NCBI GenBank assembly: GCA_002753395.1
Contig: PEAB01000022.1
Location: forward strand, 1 to 45,175
DNA from: Nitrospirae bacterium MYbinv3
Lineage (GTDB): Bacteria; Nitrospirota; Thermodesulfovibrionia; Thermodesulfovibrionales; Magnetobacteriaceae
Reading direction: 5' to 3'
DNA: 45,175 nt
Position numbers and translations under genes: made by a program
Notes under the pieces: model-generated
What the model was told of the DNA's origin: nothing
The model's database searches: none
Seen by the model: the letters and a program-made list of their open reading frames with translations, nothing else
Shown here: piece after piece, positions 32,575-40,835 of the stretch
How positions within the stretch are numbered: position 1 is the first letter of the stretch
How the letters are laid out: each line of letters starts with the position of its first letter

Positions 32575-33999
32575 ATGAGAAACAGGATTTACACAGCCGT
32601 AGCAGGGTGTTTCATGGTGTTTTTTTTGTTTATAGCAGGTTGTTCTCAGGAGTCAAAGCCCGCTATGTCATCTATGGTCATCGCCGACGATGAAAAGGAC
32701 CCTGCGGTATGGGGTAGAAAGTATCCAAACCAATACGATAGTTATATGCAAAACGAGCAAAGGAGTACAGGGTTCAGCAAGTACAGGACGGCTGCACAGT
32801 GCAGACTGACGCCTTGGCCGTTTCAGTTCGTCCTTTACGACGGCTGGGGGTTTGGCAAGGAGTATAACGACCCCAACGGCCATACGGAGATGATGAGGGA
32901 TCAGCAAAAAATCGATCCAAGCCGCAAAAAGGCAGGAGGGGTGTGTCTTACCTGTAAAACCCCGTATGCACCAGAATTAAGAGAAAGGCTCAAGATAGAG
33001 TACTTTCAAAGGCCATATGAAGAGGTTTTAAAAGAGATACCCGAAAAGCACAGGCAGATGGGTGTGATATGTGCCGACTGCCATGACCCTGCCACTATGT
33101 CTTTGCGTATAAACAGGATCACTCTTATAGAGAGCCTGAAGGCCATCGGCAAAGACCCTGATAAGTTAACAAGACAGGAACTAAGGAGTCTTGTCTGTGC
33201 ACAGTGTCATGTGGACTACTCGATACCCAAAGACAGCGAAGGTAAGTCATCCGGTCTATTGTTCCCGTGGAAGAACGGTAAATGGGGCGATATCAAGATC
33301 GAACACGTCATACAACAGATAAAGGATGATAATCTCTTGGAGTGGAAGCATAAGATAACAGGCCAGAAGATGGGACATCTTAGGCATCCTGAGTTTGAGT
33401 TATACTCATCGCCTGGCAGTGTTCACTGGGCAGCCGGGGTGGCCTGTGCTGACTGTCACATGCCTTACGAGCGAGTCGGCAGAGAGAAGATCTCCTCCCA
33501 TAGGTGGGACAGCCCTGTTAGAAGAGGGATGAGGGCTTGTACACAGTGCCATCCTCAGGGTGCTGACTGGCTTAAAGAGCAGGTTCTAAACATCCAGGAC
33601 AGGGTAAACCACATGTTTACAAAGGCCGGTTATATAATAGCCCAAGCGGCGCTTATGATAGAGGCGGCTGATAAGCTCCCTGGCGTAGATCAGGGTTTGA
33701 TGAAAAGGGCAAAGGAGCTTTATCAGGAGGCATATTATAGAAACGTGTGGATTGGTGCTGAAAACAGTATGGGGTTTCACAATCCCCCTGAGGCCTTACG
33801 GGTCTTGGGCGATGCCGTAGACTATGGCAGACAGGCTGAGTCATCTGCCAAAGAGGCGATTATAAAGACCGGAGGCAGCCCGCCGGAGCTGGACACGGCC
33901 AAGATAGACCAATATGTAGCTCAGACATATAAGACAACAGACGGTAAGACAGGTTTTAAACCTGACATTCAAAGAAAGGCCGCCCTGTTGGTCCAATAA
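32575..33999 (+). CDS. nrfA: NrfA: pentaheme cytochrome c nitrite reductase (ammonia-forming)
   Basis: Reduces nitrite to ammonium with six electrons in the periplasm. Five heme sites are visible: the catalytic CLTCK (124-128, lysine-ligated) and CADCH (about 166), CAQCH (208), CADCH (291) and CTQCH (322). Active-site context such as SPGSVHWAAGVACADCHMPY is typical. The N-terminus has a lipobox-like FLFIAGC, so the protein is probably a lipoprotein anchored next to NrfH. The 474-residue length is normal. Transcribed with nrfH; amtB downstream handles the product or its analogue. Confidence 0.96.
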   Translation: MRNRIYTAVAGCFMVFFLFIAGCSQESKPAMSSMVIADDEKDPAVWGRKYPNQYDSYMQNEQRSTGFSKYRTAAQCRLTPWPFQFVLYDGWGFGKEYNDPNGHTEMMRDQQKIDPSRKKAGGVCLTCKTPYAPELRERLKIEYFQRPYEEVLKEIPEKHRQMGVICADCHDPATMSLRINRITLIESLKAIGKDPDKLTRQELRSLVCAQCHVDYSIPKDSEGKSSGLLFPWKNGKWGDIKIEHVIQQIKDDNLLEWKHKITGQKMGHLRHPEFELYSSPGSVHWAAGVACADCHMPYERVGREKISSHRWDSPVRRGMRACTQCHPQGADWLKEQVLNIQDRVNHMFTKAGYIIAQAALMIEAADKLPGVDQGLMKRAKELYQEAYYRNVWIGAENSMGFHNPPEALRVLGDAVDYGRQAESSAKEAIIKTGGSPPELDTAKIDQYVAQTYKTTDGKTGFKPDIQRKAALLVQ

Positions 34000-34026
34000 T
34001 ACTGGTATTGTGCTGGGGGGTAGGGG

Positions 34027-34152
34027 TAAAGCTGTTGACCTAAGCAACCACGCCCGACATCTACGGGGTCAAGGGGTCGAGTTCCCTTGTGGGTGGGTCA
34101 AGGGAGGGCAAAGCCCTTCCTTAGTTCATCTTCACTTAAGTCAACAGCATTA
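34027..34152. mobile_element. Family C TIR element (126 bp) between nrfA and amtB
   Basis: TAAAGCTGTTGACCTAAG and CTTAAGTCAACAGCATTA are inverted with three mismatches. The flanks GGGGTAGGGG and GGGTTAGGGG match at 9 of 10 positions. The core matches the 25906 copy in the opposite orientation. It may separate amtB from nrfHA transcription. Confidence 0.8.
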
Positions 34153-34218
34153 GGGTTAGGGGAGGGTTGGGATACATATAGTAACCAAACTTAAAACGAC
34201 TAATGAGAGGTAATTGTT

Positions 34219-35556
34219 ATGAAAAAAGTGATAAGCACGTTATGCCTGATGATAATTATGTCGTGGTTTTCTTCCCTATATCTGGCTTATGGGGAGTCAT
34301 CGGTAAAGATGCAGACTGCGCCAACCCTGAATAAGATAGATTCTGGTAATACTGCCTGGATGTTGACAGCCACAGCCCTTGTTATGCTTATGACACCAGG
34401 GTTATCACTATTTTATGGTGGGATGGTTCGCAGAAAGAACGTACTTGGAACAATTATGCAGGTCTTCGTTATACTTATAACAGTGAGCATTGTGTGGGTA
34501 CTGTGGGGGTACAGCCTTGTATTTGGACCAGACCTTTGGGGCGTCATAGGCGGTCTAGACTGGTTCGGGTTAAATGAGGTGGGACAGGATCCCTCGTATA
34601 TGGCCTCAAGCGTACCTCATTTGATATTTATGATGTTTCAAGGGATGTTCGCCGTTATAGCGCCTGCCCTTTTTACTGGGGCGTTTGCAGAAAGGGTGAA
34701 GTTCTCTGCGCTGATAGTTTTTTCTATACTTTGGGTTACCTTTGTTTACTGCCCGTTGGCACATTGGGTATGGGGCGGGGGATGGATAGGATCTGTAATG
34801 GGCGCCCTCGACTTTGCAGGCGGCACCGTGGTACACATAAGTTCCGGGATAGCCGCAATCACAGCCGTCCTTGTGATTGGGAATCGTACCGGCCACGGTG
34901 TAGTTGGTATGCCGCCTCATAATATGCCTTTGACTGTAATTGGGGCTGCCTTTTTATGGTTTGGCTGGTTTGGTTTTAATGCTGGAAGTGCCCTTTCATC
35001 CAGTGGGCTTGCCTCCTTAGCCTTTGTTACAACCAACACGGCAGCGGGCGCTGGGGCATTAACGTGGCTCATCTTAGAATGGCGGTATACAAGAGTGCCA
35101 ACTATTCTAGGAACATTAAGCGGCGCATTGTCTGGCCTTGTTGCCATAACACCGGGGGCCGGCTTTGTAACCCCTCTTTCTGCAATAATTATCGGCTCGA
35201 TTGCAAGCATCTTCTGTTATATAGCCGTGAGCCTGAAACACAAGCTAAGCTATGATGACTCCTTGGATGTCTTTGGCATACATGGCGTAGGCGGCACCTG
35301 GGGCGCCCTTGCCACAGGCATCTTTGCGTCGTTACACGTAAATCCTGCAGGCAATAACGGTATCTTATATGGTAATCCGCCGCTTATTGCTATTCAATCT
35401 ATTGCTGTCGTAGCGACCTACGTGTTTGTCTTCTTTTCGACTTTTCTTATCCTCAAGATAATTGACTGGAGCATAGGTCTGCGTATAGACGAAGAAGCAG
35501 AACTCCTCGGCCTTGATAAATCGCAACACCAAGAAAAAGGTTATAGCAGACTGTAA
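34219..35556 (+). CDS. amtB: AmtB: ammonium transporter
   Basis: A 445-residue Amt/MEP/Rh-family channel. A cleavable signal peptide (about 1-25) is followed by an N-terminal NTAWMLTATALVMLMTPGLS and 11 membrane helices. These carry family markers such as LSLFYGGMVRRKN, the VHISSGIAAI segment, WFGWFGFNAGSAL and GVHGVGGTWGALATG-like DVFGIHGVGGTWGALATGIF with the pore histidines. No glnK/PII gene adjoins it in this window. GAGAGG precedes the ATG. It lies 219 bp after nrfA, separated by a family C element, so coordinate control is possible but not shown. Confidence 0.96.
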   Translation: MKKVISTLCLMIIMSWFSSLYLAYGESSVKMQTAPTLNKIDSGNTAWMLTATALVMLMTPGLSLFYGGMVRRKNVLGTIMQVFVILITVSIVWVLWGYSLVFGPDLWGVIGGLDWFGLNEVGQDPSYMASSVPHLIFMMFQGMFAVIAPALFTGAFAERVKFSALIVFSILWVTFVYCPLAHWVWGGGWIGSVMGALDFAGGTVVHISSGIAAITAVLVIGNRTGHGVVGMPPHNMPLTVIGAAFLWFGWFGFNAGSALSSSGLASLAFVTTNTAAGAGALTWLILEWRYTRVPTILGTLSGALSGLVAITPGAGFVTPLSAIIIGSIASIFCYIAVSLKHKLSYDDSLDVFGIHGVGGTWGALATGIFASLHVNPAGNNGILYGNPPLIAIQSIAVVATYVFVFFSTFLILKIIDWSIGLRIDEEAELLGLDKSQHQEKGYSRL

Positions 35557-35609
35557 TATTTGAAGAAGGGAGGGTTTAAGGGAGGGGGTTGCTTAAGATG
35601 TAACCCATG

Positions 35610-35627
35610 TTTAAGTCAACAGCATTA
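35610..35627. repeat. solo end of family C element supplying a kinase stop codon
   Basis: TTTAAGTCAACAGCATTA is a family C end with one change. On the minus strand it reads TAATGCTGTTGACTTAAA, encoding the final MLLT-stop of the large kinase. No left partner is preserved in the short gap to amtB. Confidence 0.65.
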
Positions 35628-38600
35628 CCCCCTCAGTATCCCTATCAATGTCTTTAACTGTGGACTGTAGCGTTATTGTGAACTCCACACCGCCATCTAA
35701 ATTTCTAGCTGTTAAGGTTCCACCCATGTTTGTCTCTATAATGGTTTTTGACATGTAAAGCCCTATTCCTGTACCCTCAGATCCCTTTGTGGTATAATAA
35801 GGTTCAAATATCCTATCTATTATATCTTCAGGTATGCCGCCGCCGTTGTCCCTGATTGAAACTGAGATATGCTCTTTGTTTTCATCGTTGGCTATCTCTA
35901 CTTCTATCTTCCCCTCTACCTTATTTCCATTGTTTCTTATTGATATAATAGCATCCTTTGAGTTGTTTAGTATGTTTAGTATCACCTGTTTAAACTCGTT
36001 TGGGTATCCATCTGCCTTTAGTCTTAGGTCATGTTCAGTCTTCACATTAACATTAATGTTGTTTTTGCTAAATATTTGGATGAACATTGTGATTAATTCA
36101 TCTATAGCGTCTTTTACATCAAATTGGACTTTTTGCTTTGATGGCTTGAAAAAGTTCCTAAAGTCATCCATAGTTTTACTCATAAAGCTTACTTGCCCCA
36201 TTGTGATATCAATCGTATGATCTATGTAATCTTCATTAATTTCACCAAACTTATAGGCATCCCTTAAATCTTGTACTGTTACCCCTACCGCATTCAAGGG
36301 CTGTTTCCACTGATGCGCTATTAACCCTATCATCTCTCCCATAGCTGCCATCTTGGATTGTTGTATAAGCATCTGCTCCTGCATCTGGCGTTTTGATGTC
36401 TCCTCGTCTACCATAGACTTAAGATTGTTATTTAAGTCTCTCAGTTCCTCTTCCATCCTTTTGCGTTCAACGGCTAAAGCATATATAGAGGCAAGGCGTT
36501 TTATAATATTCAAATCCTCATTGTTATAATCTCTTTGGGCATTTGCTAAGGCTATTTTACCAATCAGTCTGTCTCCTATCATTGCTGGCACTGCCAGGTA
36601 CCTTGTCAATGGGATATGCTCTGGAGGGATACAACCCTGGTATGCAGGGTGCCCTTGGGGATGGTTTGTATAAAACGCCTCTTTTGTATTTAGCACATGT
36701 CCCCATAGTGCGCTATAGCCATCCTTACCTTTTGGAAAGACCAGTCTCTTACACCTTGTATCCACGTTGCACTGCCCGTCTTTCATAAACGCTGTGATAG
36801 AATGTCCTACGTCATCACCTGTTGTTTTGTCTATCTCTGAGACATACCCATGCAGACTGTTGGTCAATCTCATTGCCTGCCTGTTCACTATAAGGGCTAT
36901 ATCAACGATATCCTTATCAGGCAGCAGTAGAGCCTCAGATACCTCCGATATGGCTGCTTCAAAGTCAAGTTCCCTCTTCATTATCAATTGGGCGTTTTTG
37001 ATATCTGAGATATCGTGTAATATTTCAAACTTGGATGTCGAACCATCGCTGTTTCTTATCGGCGTATCAAATAGCGAATATGTCTTATTGTTCTTATGGG
37101 AACGCCACTCCCACGCGACGCTTTTACCAGAAAACACCTCTTCATTCTTACACCATGAACATTGACCTTCCCCATCATGGAAATACTCATAGCATTTACG
37201 GCCATTTATTTCTCCAAACTCTTCCCTTATTACTCTATTGACAAACTCTATCTTATAGTCTCCGTTTACTATGTATATACCATCTTGCATTGCCTCCATT
37301 ATCCCGTTAAGCTTGTCCCTCTCGATCTTTAGTGTCTCTAATATTTGCTTCTTTTCTGTTATGTCTTCCACTATTGCAAGATGAGATACAGGTTTCTCCT
37401 CACCTATCCACAGAGGAGCGCATGTAAGGGTTACCCATACTACCTTTTTGTCCTTTCTAATATATCGCTTCTCTATCTTAAACATAGATATCTCGCCGCT
37501 AATCAGACGCTTCATGTTGTCCAGGTCTGGTTGTACATCCTCTGGATAGGTTATGTATTGAAATGTAAGACCTAGCAGCTCGTCTTTAGAGTAACCGACA
37601 ATATTACAGTATGTCTCGTTAATCTGGATAAATTTACCCGTGTGCGATGCTATGATGGCAACTCCAAGCGGCGCTTGTTCAAAAATGGTTCTAAACCTGT
37701 ATTCGCTATCTTTTAGTCTCTCTTCAATGCCTTTCCTCTCTATTGCCACCCCGTAGATTAATCCCAAACGGTTGATGACAGACAAATCCATCTCCGTATA
37801 GTCTCTCGTAGAGTTGGCTAATACTATTTGTCCTATGATCTTGTTCTCTATTTTTACTGGTACTACCAGAAAATTCTTAATCTCTATATGCCCATCTGAA
37901 GCACTCCCCTTAAATGATTTGTGCTCTTTGGGTGAGTTTGTGTAAAAACTCTCTCCTGTATGTAAAGAGTACCCCCACATGGCGTTATCTCCATTGGTGT
38001 CTTTGAGATACTTATACCAATTTGCGTTTATACCAGTATTAGTATAGAAGGGGAGACCCTGTCTCCCCTCAGACCCCTCTGCAACCGGACATTCTGTCTC
38101 CGCCATAAGGGTAATAATAGCGACGTTATCACCTGTGTCTTCATCTATCAAAGAGATATACCCGTTCTTACTATCCGTAAGGCTTAACGCTTCCCTATGC
38201 ACTAACCTTGAGATGGCATGTTGATCGTATTTAGGATCAAGCATGGTTCTTGTTACAAGAGCAATTGTTTCTGTGATTTTTTGCTGATATTCAACGCTTG
38301 TGATCATATCATTAAAGGTATGAACAAGTATTTTTAAGTCACCAGAAACATCGATAGGGACACGGATACTTAAGTCACCACTTTTGATGTTATTAGACGC
38401 TTTAATAAGTCCAAGTATAGGCTTTGATATCCTCAGCGCAATAAAGTACGTAATCACTATGAACAAGCACACACCAAATACCATTAACCATACTGCAGCA
38501 ACAATAGTATCCGTTATTGGAGCCATCAACTCTTTCTTGTCAATCTTGACTACCATGCCTATGCCCATCTTTGGCGTGATGAATATATGTCTAAAGACTG

Positions 38601-39507
38601 CCAACACTAATTCACCCCTGTAATCGAGACTCTCAATCATGCCCTCATTGCCACTTGCAGCAAGTTTGGCTGGTGCAGCACTAATCTGATACTCCATTAC
38701 CTTAGCGGACGCTTTAAATTTCAGTGGTGTCAACGTCCTTACACCTCTGTCCACGAGTACCACCTCTGCGGTTTTACCTAACCCCTCGTTAGCAGAAAGG
38801 ACAGGCGTAAGGATGTCTTTAAAATTGGCATGCATGTACAGTTTAAACCTTCTATCTACACAGGGTACATTGGTTTCTAAGCAGGTATTTATAATGCGGG
38901 ATATTACAAAATTAACGTCATTGCTGCTGGTGGATCTTGCTAAACTCAATCCCTCTTGCCCTGACTTAATGCCTTGCTCGTCTATATGGACATGGCTGCC
39001 AACCTCATCCTCTTGGGTTGATACAATGATAGTCCCCGATACTGTATCTGCAATGTATATCTTTTTATAGGTACCATAATAAACAGACTGTATCTCATCT
39101 ATGTATAATGCCAGTTCTCTATAATCCTCATCATTTCTAAGCTTCTCTTTAAGGAGTTGGGGGGTGCTGAACTTAAGTCTATATTCTTGTATCTTGGGAA
39201 GAAGTCTTTCCGGTGTAGTCCTGGCATAAAAGGTTTTGGATATTATCTCTACATCCTCAATACGTTCATCTATCCACACTAACAACAGTTGCTTTTTCAG
39301 ATCTGCAAAGGTTTTCAGGTTGTCCTCAGCCTGGTAGATATTTTTCTTGTAAATGCCCTCAACACCCGTATAAGGTATGCCAAACAGGTATATACATACT
39401 GCGCTAAATATTGTTACTACTATTAATATACCAAAGGCAAGGAAAATCCTTATATTAAACCTGAACTTGAATGTATCCTTGATTTTTAAATGGATGTTTT
39501 TTATCAT
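35611..39507 (-). CDS. giant multi-domain sensor histidine kinase (dCache-HAMP-GAF-PAS-PAS-GAF-HK)
   Basis: A 1298-residue membrane kinase. A first membrane helix (about 18-40) and a large periplasmic dCache-like domain (to about 330) lead to a second helix (about 336-358), HAMP, a GAF-type domain (about 430-600), two PAS domains (FRTIFEQAPLGVAIIASHTG; IMEAMQDGIYIVNGDYKIEF) and a second GAF-type domain (860-1040). The phosphorylation site is GLIAHQWKQPLNAV (H1065), followed by the ATPase domain with DNGGGIPEDI and GTGIGLYMSK. The first GAF carries a repeat-derived insertion and the last residues come from a family C end. It is 9 nt from a solute-binding protein gene and probably co-transcribed. 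No response regulator adjoins it. Confidence 0.93.
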   Translation of the reverse strand: MIKNIHLKIKDTFKFRFNIRIFLAFGILIVVTIFSAVCIYLFGIPYTGVEGIYKKNIYQAEDNLKTFADLKKQLLLVWIDERIEDVEIISKTFYARTTPERLLPKIQEYRLKFSTPQLLKEKLRNDEDYRELALYIDEIQSVYYGTYKKIYIADTVSGTIIVSTQEDEVGSHVHIDEQGIKSGQEGLSLARSTSSNDVNFVISRIINTCLETNVPCVDRRFKLYMHANFKDILTPVLSANEGLGKTAEVVLVDRGVRTLTPLKFKASAKVMEYQISAAPAKLAASGNEGMIESLDYRGELVLAVFRHIFITPKMGIGMVVKIDKKELMAPITDTIVAAVWLMVFGVCLFIVITYFIALRISKPILGLIKASNNIKSGDLSIRVPIDVSGDLKILVHTFNDMITSVEYQQKITETIALVTRTMLDPKYDQHAISRLVHREALSLTDSKNGYISLIDEDTGDNVAIITLMAETECPVAEGSEGRQGLPFYTNTGINANWYKYLKDTNGDNAMWGYSLHTGESFYTNSPKEHKSFKGSASDGHIEIKNFLVVPVKIENKIIGQIVLANSTRDYTEMDLSVINRLGLIYGVAIERKGIEERLKDSEYRFRTIFEQAPLGVAIIASHTGKFIQINETYCNIVGYSKDELLGLTFQYITYPEDVQPDLDNMKRLISGEISMFKIEKRYIRKDKKVVWVTLTCAPLWIGEEKPVSHLAIVEDITEKKQILETLKIERDKLNGIMEAMQDGIYIVNGDYKIEFVNRVIREEFGEINGRKCYEYFHDGEGQCSWCKNEEVFSGKSVAWEWRSHKNNKTYSLFDTPIRNSDGSTSKFEILHDISDIKNAQLIMKRELDFEAAISEVSEALLLPDKDIVDIALIVNRQAMRLTNSLHGYVSEIDKTTGDDVGHSITAFMKDGQCNVDTRCKRLVFPKGKDGYSALWGHVLNTKEAFYTNHPQGHPAYQGCIPPEHIPLTRYLAVPAMIGDRLIGKIALANAQRDYNNEDLNIIKRLASIYALAVERKRMEEELRDLNNNLKSMVDEETSKRQMQEQMLIQQSKMAAMGEMIGLIAHQWKQPLNAVGVTVQDLRDAYKFGEINEDYIDHTIDITMGQVSFMSKTMDDFRNFFKPSKQKVQFDVKDAIDELITMFIQIFSKNNINVNVKTEHDLRLKADGYPNEFKQVILNILNNSKDAIISIRNNGNKVEGKIEVEIANDENKEHISVSIRDNGGGIPEDIIDRIFEPYYTTKGSEGTGIGLYMSKTIIETNMGGTLTARNLDGGVEFTITLQSTVKDIDRDTEGVMLLT
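38041..38090. repeat. in-frame GC-rich core fragment inside a kinase GAF domain
   Basis: On the minus strand it reads GCAGAGGGGTCTGAGGGGAG followed by ACAGGGTCTCCCCTTCTA, matching the core at 29524-29575 (reverse complement). It encodes VAEGSEGRQGLPFYTN, similar to the translated core elsewhere (LVGGSEGGQSPPF). The paralogous GAF domain of the same protein lacks about 16 residues at this point. Confidence 0.7.
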
Positions 39508-39516
39508 AACGCTGTC

Positions 39517-40629
39517 TTACCTGTAGCGGTATTCGTTAAGCCTGTATCTTGCTGGGTTGTTTGCAATTCGTTCAATAATAGATGGCTCAAAGTTCTTATA
39601 AACAGTATTCAACGATGCTGCGGGTGGTATAAATTTTATCGTCTTGAGAAAGTCAAACTCGTCGTGCAGCATACCGTTTTCAGCAAATTCATCCATTGGC
39701 AGACTTGGGTCTGTCTTCATACCAATCAAGTCATTTAAGGCAATTGCAGCTATCTGCTCAGGTGTCAAGGGTGATGTATTCCCGCTGAATGCAGCCTGCT
39801 TATCTAAAGCCCATTTTGCTGCCATTAGCAGGTTATTTTTGTTCCTCCGCAGCCAGTTCAAAGCCCTTATCTCAGAGGCAACTATGGCGTCCACGGCATC
39901 GGGACGTGAGGTATAGAAATCCTTCCTGCAATAAAGATAACCGGAGACAAGCTTGTTGTAGATAACCTCAACACCAGGCAGCGTAATCAAAGCCTCTGTA
40001 ACTGCGGGGTCCCAGGCGGAGAAGGCATCTATCTTGCGAGCCTTAAGCGCATCAGCCATCTCTGTAACATTCAGTTTGACAAGGTGGGCGTCTTTGGGCG
40101 TATTACCGCCTATGGACAGGGCGTTAAGGAGGGCATAGTGGGCGTTTGAGCCAAAGGCATAACCTATCCTGGCACCACGTAAATCTTTTATCCTCATGTG
40201 TTTCCTTGCGACAATTGAGGTGAAACCATACTGCATCAGAGACATTACAACCACCTTATCAGTAGAGGTAGCCACAATAGCAGGCATATCACCTCCTACA
40301 CCCACCTGGAGGTCTCCTCGCAAGAGGAACTCGTTTACATCAGAACCCTTAAAGAATGGAAAGAATCTGATCTCCATACCCATCTTTCTCAGCATGTCAT
40401 AAAGCACGGCATCACGGCTCATGGTCTCTGTGATTATGACTTCTGGCATGGCCATTGGTTGAACGCCAATGTTTATGAAGTTTTCTGCTTTTCCAAATTT
40501 GTATGTCGAGTAAACAGCGGCAGCAGGAGTATCTGATGAGGCATAAGAAAACCCCGATGGGCAGAATGCTCCTGTCAGCAGTGCGATAACTACTGCTATG
40601 ACAATATGTGTGCATTTAGTTAATCTCAT
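39517..40629 (-). CDS. periplasmic solute-binding protein (NMT1/SsuA/TauA type)
   Basis: A 370-residue exported protein of the ABC nitrate/sulfonate/taurine-binding superfamily. The signal peptide (CTHIVIAVVIALLTGAFCPSG) may include a lipobox-like cysteine. Typical segments are FLLRGDLQVGVGGDMPAIVA, DLRGARIGYAFGSNAHYALL and KARKIDAFSAWDPAVTEAL. The ligand could be a nitrogen or sulfur compound, but is not determinable. No permease or ATPase genes are adjacent; instead a sensor kinase follows at 9 nt, so it may act as the ligand-presenting partner of that kinase. ATG 40629 has AGG 8 bp upstream; GTG 40638 is an alternative. Confidence 0.88.
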   Translation of the reverse strand: MRLTKCTHIVIAVVIALLTGAFCPSGFSYASSDTPAAAVYSTYKFGKAENFINIGVQPMAMPEVIITETMSRDAVLYDMLRKMGMEIRFFPFFKGSDVNEFLLRGDLQVGVGGDMPAIVATSTDKVVVMSLMQYGFTSIVARKHMRIKDLRGARIGYAFGSNAHYALLNALSIGGNTPKDAHLVKLNVTEMADALKARKIDAFSAWDPAVTEALITLPGVEVIYNKLVSGYLYCRKDFYTSRPDAVDAIVASEIRALNWLRRNKNNLLMAAKWALDKQAAFSGNTSPLTPEQIAAIALNDLIGMKTDPSLPMDEFAENGMLHDEFDFLKTIKFIPPAASLNTVYKNFEPSIIERIANNPARYRLNEYRYR

Positions 40630-40835
40630 CTGTTGCACCTAATCTTCAGTAAGACATTCCCTATGCACCATCATTTATTGTAACACAAGTACCCTTACTA
40701 TGGCGTTGAGTAACTCTCATAATCTCATGACCTCTCATAATTCTGTCTGTTGTCAAATGAATAATAAACATGTTATCGTTACCAGATATTGATGATATCG
40801 TTGAATAACTAAAACCGCTTCAGCCAAGTGAGGTT

